Below are positions 57,741 to 64,000 of a DNA stretch of 64,000 nucleotides, one piece after another. The stretch covers positions 43,214,019 through 43,278,018 of the forward strand of contig CM049306.1 in assembly GCA_026874595.1 (NCBI GenBank). The letters are read 5' to 3'. The stretch's first letter is position 1. Each line of letters opens with the position of its first letter. The DNA is from Sipunculus nudus (taxonomy: Eukaryota > Annelida > Sipuncula > Golfingiida > Sipunculidae). Under the pieces are notes generated by a model. It was not told the DNA's origin, did not search any database, and saw nothing but the letters and a program-made list of their open reading frames with translations. The translations under genes and the position numbers were made by a program.

Positions 57741-60498
57741 GCAGGCAGGCCACTTTTGGTCACTGGAGGTCAGCTATGCCAGGGTACCTGATTTGTAACA
57801 GGTCACTGGGGAAGATACCATGCTGTGACAGGTGTATCGTTATTCTCATATCAAACCACCCCTCCCCTTCCCAACAAAGTATTATGCAGTAATTGTTGTT
57901 GTTTACACTGTATTTCCTTAATTGTAATTCTGTTTCTACTCCAATTACACTTTTTTCTTGAAATAGTAATTGAAGAAATAATCCAGAAGATGCAATGTTG
58001 TGATAGTATAACATTTTCAAATAAATCAATTTTAGTTACCTTTTTAAGCAAATTGAAATATAACTAAATCCATCAGGATGCATAAATTGATAAAATATGA
58101 GCCAAACTATGGTTGAGTAAAGGCACACTTGAAACTTGTGAATTTTGAATCAAGTAATATTTCCGGATATTAATTGTTTTGCAAATTAAAAGATATATTT
58201 TTGTGGTAAAAAATAAATACATTTATATCCATGAAATGTTGTTTTCTAACAAAATTGAGATATACTTAGTATGATGATGCAATTATAATTATGAATAAAT
58301 TTTTATATTCAGATATATATGTTATATTGGAAAGGTATAAAACTACAAACTTGAAAACCAATTTGTAATAAAAAATGATGATCTAATGCAAACATCTGTT
58401 CATTTTTTCTTCCTTAGCAGAATGGGAGATAAAGTGATCAGCTTTGTTTATCTACCAGTCTATTCATTTTTTAAATACTCAGTAACTGGAAAGGAATTAT
58501 TTTTATCCCATAAGTACTGATGAATTTAGTGATTATCCTGTATGTATATACAGAGATGTAACTCCACCCCCCCCCCCCCCCCCCCATCCCCAAACACATA
58601 CACACCATCCTTGCACCTGTGGACTGGGGATGTAGTTATATTATTTTATAACATATTATAAAAAAAAACTGATCTTTTTGAAAAAAATGTTACTGCTGAA
58701 CTGTCAACAGTTTATCGAAAAGCCAATCAATGATCATGGTAATAGTACAGATCATATGTTCACAAACTGCTCACATGCTTCAGTTTCAGCATTAGGAAAT
58801 ACATGGTCAGGTCACAAAATATTATTTGCAACTATTTCTAACTCATCAATACAAGCAGTCATATCAACCAACCATGGCCTATATACTTCATCCTCTCAGA
58901 GTTTATCTCCATTTGATATTATTTTAGACTTTTACCTTCAAGGTCAACTTCAGCTGAGAAGAGTGGCCTATGGGTCCTTTGTTTAAGGATTTCAGACCAT
59001 CACATAAAATCTAAGCAAATGGTCCAATGGAGCAAATATGGAGTATGCATCGACAACATTAATGCCAAAAATAAACAACAGGAGATATTTGTCCGTGAAA
59101 CATACTTTATATATTGATATTTTGCGGTGTAATATCCGTGACGCGGTATAGTTTATATAAACAGAAACTTATGCACATGCTTCCTTTGAGAGTCTACATG
59201 ATATAACTGATTCCAAAACTTTTGAAGTTGAAATGCAAGGTGTTAGTGCAGATGTGATTGTTGTGGTCATTTCAATACCATGCAAAAGGAATACCTGGAT
59301 GACTTTGGGGATTATTGCATGCTGGCATAAGAAATTAATGCAAACGGATAAAAGGCCATTGTTGTTCATATTAACTGACCTTCAAATAGGTCAGCGACAG
59401 GGTCAAATGTCAGGTAAAACATGCTTAAATCCGCCACTGCCGGCAGGGTTTATTCATATACAAAATAGACATTAATCCTGTGTTGTGAATCACCAGCGCC
59501 GACGCGGACATTCCGAACTTTGCCGTAGGCAGTTCGGCTGTTTTCGGTGCATGGTAACCTCCACAGAATTTAGAAAATGATGTGTACACTAAAAATGTTA
59601 TAAATGCTCATCTTGGCGAGGGCACTGCTGGGACAATAACCTTTAAAATGAGGTATACACAACGCGGTTTCAAAGAATATTGAGGACAACATTGAACCGA
59701 TCTCCTTTTTTAAGTATCAGATGACAGAGTTCGGTTTATTCCGATAATTTTTTTTTTCCGGAAGACAACTGCAGCATGCACTGGCTGCCCTCTGGCAACG
59801 TAAATAGACCATGTTAAATAGCACTTTGGGACAGCAGACGAACGTGTCACGTGTAAGTGGTTCCGTAAAAGCGTCTGTAATTTGGATGTTTGGATGTCGG
59901 CGTTTAGCTAATAACATTAACATTAACCAAGTCGTTAGCAGTTCTCACAGATGAACAAACATAGAAAAGGTTGAGAAATAAAATATAGATTTCAGGCGTT
60001 GATGAGCCTTCCGAACTAGAGAGAAAACTTGATCATAACCGTCAACCACGCATCCCCTCATAAACTTTGTAAGACTTAAAAAGATATAAGCACTGCACCG
60101 GATTCATATAGAAAAATACTAGAGGCTGATGCATAGACTGACAAAAAGTGATTCTGCAAGCATGCCTTGATCTGAGTCAACTTGAAAAGTCAGCCAAATT
60201 TTCCTTTCCCTAAGATCTATATTCCCGCAAAATTACATGATTCCATATACATAACACTCAACTCAAACTAGACATAATTGAGCTTAATAGTCGAAGCTAG
60301 TTCCAAGTAGGAATGCCATACCCAATGTCCTTCGAATCGTTTATGGGTATCTTCATCCTATTTCAATAGATAGTGTTACAGACAGGACAAAAAAAGGTGG
60401 AAAACTATAGTCACTTATGTACATTCATCTATACTACTCCATCATTTATTTGCAACAATTTCTTTCTTCTCTGACTAATAGACCCTCTGTATTGGGCT
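57741..60498. other. Intergenic DNA, nothing recognised
   Basis: The stretch is AT-rich with a C run at 58566-58585. AAATCCGCCACTGCC at 59428 resembles an isolated end of the GGATCC family. Short open frames here show no similarity I recognise. Confidence 0.45.
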
Positions 60499-60803
60499 GA
60501 TCCCTATAGATCCCCTCTCCCGGGTTTTGATCCTATTCATTCCCTCTCCGGGACCTGATCCCCATGCATAGACCTGTCCTGCACCTGATCCAATAGATTC
60601 CCCGTCCTGGGCCTGACCCTTAAGGCTATGGATTCCCTCTCCTGGGCCTGATCCCTATAGATTCCCTCTCCGGTACCTGATCCCCATAGATCAGTCCTGC
60701 ACCTGATCCCCATAGATTCCCTGTCCTGCGCCTGATCCCCATAGATACCCTGCCGCGACCTGATCCCCATATATTCCCTGTTCTGGGCCTGATCCCTATA
60801 GAG
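60499..60803. repeat. 29-bp minisatellite, about 10 units
   Basis: Units begin GATCC and follow the consensus GATCCCCATAGATTCCC, then TCTCCTGGGCCT, with lengths of 26-35 bp. The array ends at GATCCCTATAGAGAAATT. Open frames across it simply repeat with the array. Confidence 0.92.
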
Positions 60804-63156
60804 AAATTACAAGGAGAAAATTAAAGAAAATTACCAGCCATACTGCTCAAAAATAGCCCCGTAGAAAAATTCAAGCATTTGGACAGCGGTATAAAAAAAT
60901 CTTCCACATGCAGTGTCTGGAAAAAGAGGTCATGTCCAAGAATTCACCGATACCACGATTGTCTGCCTGTACAAACCATATCTCACGAGGCTTATTCCTA
61001 TTGTATATATATCGATCGGAAGATCTTATTAGATCATCCTTAATATCCTATGCCCTATTCTCAGAGGAATTCCCACCAGAGACATGCATGCATAGTATGG
61101 TCTGTCCAGGTCGTATGTCAAGGTCTTGTTCTAACTTGTCGACTGAAGGTACAAGGAAGGACTTGGCACACTGCGCAGACTTGCACTCTCAAAATTACAA
61201 ATCTGGTGTTTCGAATTGTGGGTAAAAAGGGCTTTCTCCGCAATGCACTGTGGTTTCTAATTACACCATTTAGGTATTTATGTAGTGAAGAGGGTAAAGT
61301 ATACTGAATAAATTTTTTTGTAAAAGAATTGTTTCAAGACATCTTATATGGACATGGTTGTTTGCGGTAAGGACTTCATGGAATAAGTAATACATGTATT
61401 TTATAAGCATTCACATGTGCAAGTAAACACAGGTGTTTCCTTAAAATGTGACAAATTCAAAATTTTGAGTTTGACAGTTGAGACAAGTAGTCCCGGTCGT
61501 GCCCTAGTTCTGATAATGGGGTGTTTCTAGTATAAACGACCTCTGGCGGAAGGGTGAAGGTTTTTTTTTGGCAGGTTCACTGCCAGTGACGGTCCCGTTG
61601 ATAAAGAAATCAGTGGAGGCTTCAATGAAGACAGACTTCGATCCTGTACTTCTAACAAAAAAATAATCCACCAAAGTATTTTTTATTTGCGAAGCTCCAT
61701 TAATTCTAGGCACTTAAACGTTTAAGTCATGTGTTCAGGTGGAAATAACTAAAGTTACCCTCATAAACTGAACAACAGGTTATGTAAATGACATATCCAC
61801 TTCGGTTATACCGGGCAGAAAGGTCCCTATTGGCCGAGCTATCGTAAAAATGGTTCCTACACTTTTAAAAGGTAAGGTTTTTATGATTTTATTATTTTTT
61901 TCTAGATAGTCAGCAAATAAATATTTCAGGACTTTTCATGAATTCGTGAAATATCCCGAACTATAATGACTTTTAAATAACTAATTTTAAAATTACACAA
62001 TTCATGACTTTACTATACATAAAATGAGGCACAAGGGCCGGATAAGGATCGCCTAGAGCATGTGGTTGTAATTCCCCCATTGATCAAAATGATTATTAAT
62101 ATTAATAGATCACTTAAAGCGAACTGTATTGAATTTCGTCTTTACAACTTCAGAATCTAGTGTCAAAGACAAACTTATTTGGCAGCTAGGATATATTGAG
62201 TCGACGACTGATTACAGCTATCGATCGAATTACAGAGGGATGGATAACGTGAGGGATGGAATGTCTCCGAATTTGTGGCTTTGGGCCGTAAAGCATCAGG
62301 GGTAACCCCTCTTAATCGGCCAGTGTGTGCCCCTCCTGTACAGAAGCCATTATGGGTATAAACTTCTGTGTTCGAACAGCTGTCCTACTAGCGTTATAAA
62401 ATATATTTATTTTCGAACCACATACCCGGGTCGGAAGAGGAGAGAGCCGTGCGTTTTGCCCCTCGACTGTCCATTCAAACTCGATTTTGTTTCTATATTT
62501 ATACAAAGCTCAGACTTGGATCTTATTATCTCCACCTATAAATAGGTGAGGATATTTGTTTTTGGCATTCTTCTTATTTTTCTGTTCTTACCCAGGATGT
62601 ACCTGTGTATGGTCAAATAACTTTGATTTTTCAGGGTCACGGGGGTTTAAAAAGTGTAAAGTTTCCAGATTTTCAAAGTCACTTTTTCTTCTTATAAATT
62701 AAAGTTACAGTAAAATGATTGAAAATACCACAATAAAATCTGGTTCCCAGCATTATAGGGGTAATGCTTTAAAGTGTCGCAAGGTAGGAGTGCAGTAGCA
62801 AGTTTTGTAGCGATATATTTATTTTTTTCCCAATATTATTAAATTTGGCCATATATCATTTATTACTTCAGATATCAATTTTAAACAATGACTGTCAGTT
62901 AACAAGGATACTTTATTTACTATAATCAGTTATTAAGAGCATCAAAACCTTCTGCGACACGTCACTTCGGTCTACACGCATATTCTAACCGAACTGCAGA
63001 ATTCTCGGAAACAAGGAAAGCTTTGTACAATCAACGGTAACCAAATTTTCAGACCATATATGACCACCGGCTGCAAACAGTTACAGAACATGATATTTAA
63101 ACATTCAAGCGGAAATTGTGCATAGCTGGCTTGCACACAAAATTCTCGCATCTGAA
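60804..63156. other. Intergenic DNA with one weak exon-like segment
   Basis: No gene is supported. A segment after TTACAACTTCAG (62141-62152) stays open for 50 codons with a possible donor AAC|GTGAGG at 62248, but its peptide matches nothing I know. A hairpin head TCTCCACCTATAAATAGGTGAGG at about 62530-62552 looks like the start of another interspersed repeat. Confidence 0.4.
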
Positions 63157-63157
63157 C

Positions 63158-63430
63158 GGCTTCTGTGGCTCAGGGGTGGAGTGCAGGACTCAAAGCTGGG
63201 AGATCGTGCGTTCGAATCTCAGCCGAGGCGGTGAGGTTTTTCACGGTCGGCCCCCACCCAGGATGAGCGCTCTGCAGGCTTTATGGGAAGGCTGGGCCCC
63301 ACAGCCGTGTATCACCCACATACGAGTGCGTCTTTGGGGGGTTCCTCGGTGTTATGACCCAGCAATGGGGATTATTATACACCCAGGACCGGCAGGTGCG
63401 GTAGACACCGGGTCTGGGTGACACCAGGAT
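63158..63430 (+). mobile_element. tRNA-derived SINE
   Basis: An A box TGGCTCAGGGG (63166-63176) and a B box CGTTCGAATCT (63209-63219) lie about 33 bp apart within a tRNA-like head. A GC-richer body follows, through CCCACCCAGGATGAGCG and GGTCTGGGTGACACCAGG. It directly abuts the 564-bp repeat at 63437. Confidence 0.75.
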
Positions 63431-63436
63431 AAAAAC

Positions 63437-64000
63437 AAGGGACCTATGGGTCACGACGCTCAGCTGTTATATATGATAAAAAAATATTATTTAGAAATGA
63501 GGTACATGCTGGTTTTGTGTGGTAATAAATATAAGCTGTATTATGAGTTGTTGTTGTTTAGCTTATGTATGATTTTGATAGTACCTTTGGAGACAGGGAA
63601 GAGGATTGATTTCATTTATTTTATTAACAAATGGAGTACTACTGTCACACAGATTTTGACTTGGCCATATAACTTATAAGCAGAACATATAATATAAGAG
63701 TTTAACTATTTATTAAAAAAATTACAAATATTGTCCCAAATATAATTTTTAAAAATAATAAGAGAATCATATGATTTTTTAAAATGAAATATAACTGATA
63801 TGATTATTAAAATAATATTAAAGAATATATTCATGAATGCATTCATGAATACATTTTGAAAGTATTTGCACGAGTATTCATATACTTTCATTTTTACCTG
63901 AATTCCCATTCTTTATGCAAGAAATTTTATAATGGAGTACATAATCATATTTGTATTTAAATACAATTACAAAGTATTCGCACCATGTCTGGTATTTATT
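63437..64000 (-). repeat. 564-bp interspersed repeat, copy B (inverted relative to 16052-16615)
   Basis: This is the reverse complement of 16052-16615 with no net length difference. It runs off the window end. It starts directly after a tRNA-derived SINE, whereas copy A has different sequence at that point, so about 63435 is either a repeat boundary or the start of a composite element. Confidence 0.9.

Noticed and set aside
60499-60803. CRISPR-like spacing of short repeats (also considered at 8631-8877)
   Set aside because: These are head-to-tail minisatellites without unique spacers of constant length, in animal DNA.
61504-61713. 69-codon open frame on the minus strand with a plausible amino-acid mix
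   Set aside because: No similarity I recognise and no flanking exon signals. Kept only as non-coding by default.
16370-63679. Similar 77-residue open frames in both copies of the 564-bp repeat (16370-16639 minus, 63446-63679 plus)
   Set aside because: The copies are nearly identical DNA, so shared frames are expected. The few differences change amino acids as often as not, which does not suggest protein selection.

Overview
This is animal (metazoan) nuclear DNA. It is AT-rich, has long introns with GT/AG borders, and is dense in interspersed repeats, MITE-like elements, microsatellites and homopolymer G/C runs. No bacterial or viral gene organisation is visible. Several repeats resemble families I know from bivalve and gastropod genomes: elements beginning TTTTTAGCTCAGCTGA, elements bounded by GCCCCCGCC, and CCGTCCGTCTGTC-rich heads. 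A mollusc, probably a bivalve, is the likeliest source. That is inference.

Two protein-coding genes can be reconstructed exon by exon, both on the + strand. (1) Positions 348-29076 hold the last 18 coding exons of an attractin-type gene (ATRN/ATRNL1 family). They give about 710 residues: the end of the kelch propeller, four PSI-type cysteine modules, two laminin-type EGF modules, a membrane-proximal ectodomain, one transmembrane helix, and a cytoplasmic tail with an ASRPFA motif ending in NCV. The signal peptide, CUB, first EGF and earlier kelch repeats lie upstream of the window. The C-type lectin domain of the vertebrate proteins is absent, and the flanking exons join directly in phase. (2) Positions 44196-54459 hold a complete 11-exon gene for a DEG/ENaC-family sodium channel subunit of 544 residues. 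It has the N-terminal His-Gly motif, two membrane segments, the cysteine-rich extracellular loop and a GAS selectivity-filter motif. Nothing indicates that the two genes work together; they are only neighbours about 15 kb apart.

The rest is repeat-rich non-coding DNA. The 5.9-kb intron at 924-6851 is almost entirely Helitron-like elements with tandem cores, including one insertion confirmed by an uninterrupted paralogous site. The 6.9-kb intron at 16822-23765 carries a diverged tandem array of about 350-bp period centred on ACCTGTACAGGT palindromes. The intergenic region (29077-44195) holds a TA-flanked MITE copy, a tRNA-derived SINE, a 317-bp inverted-repeat element, an almost perfect 26-bp hairpin and a possible promoter with two opposed ZNF143/Staf-like sites. 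At least three short elements with GGATCC-type inverted ends and 5-bp target duplications lie in 42-58 kb. The last 9.5 kb has no gene I can support; it contains a nested transposon, a 29-bp minisatellite and a tRNA-derived SINE.

No operon-like or defence-like system is present. The observations most worth following are the lectin-less attractin, the palindrome array in its intron, the transposon families with resolvable insertion sites, and the 37.75-kb hairpin.
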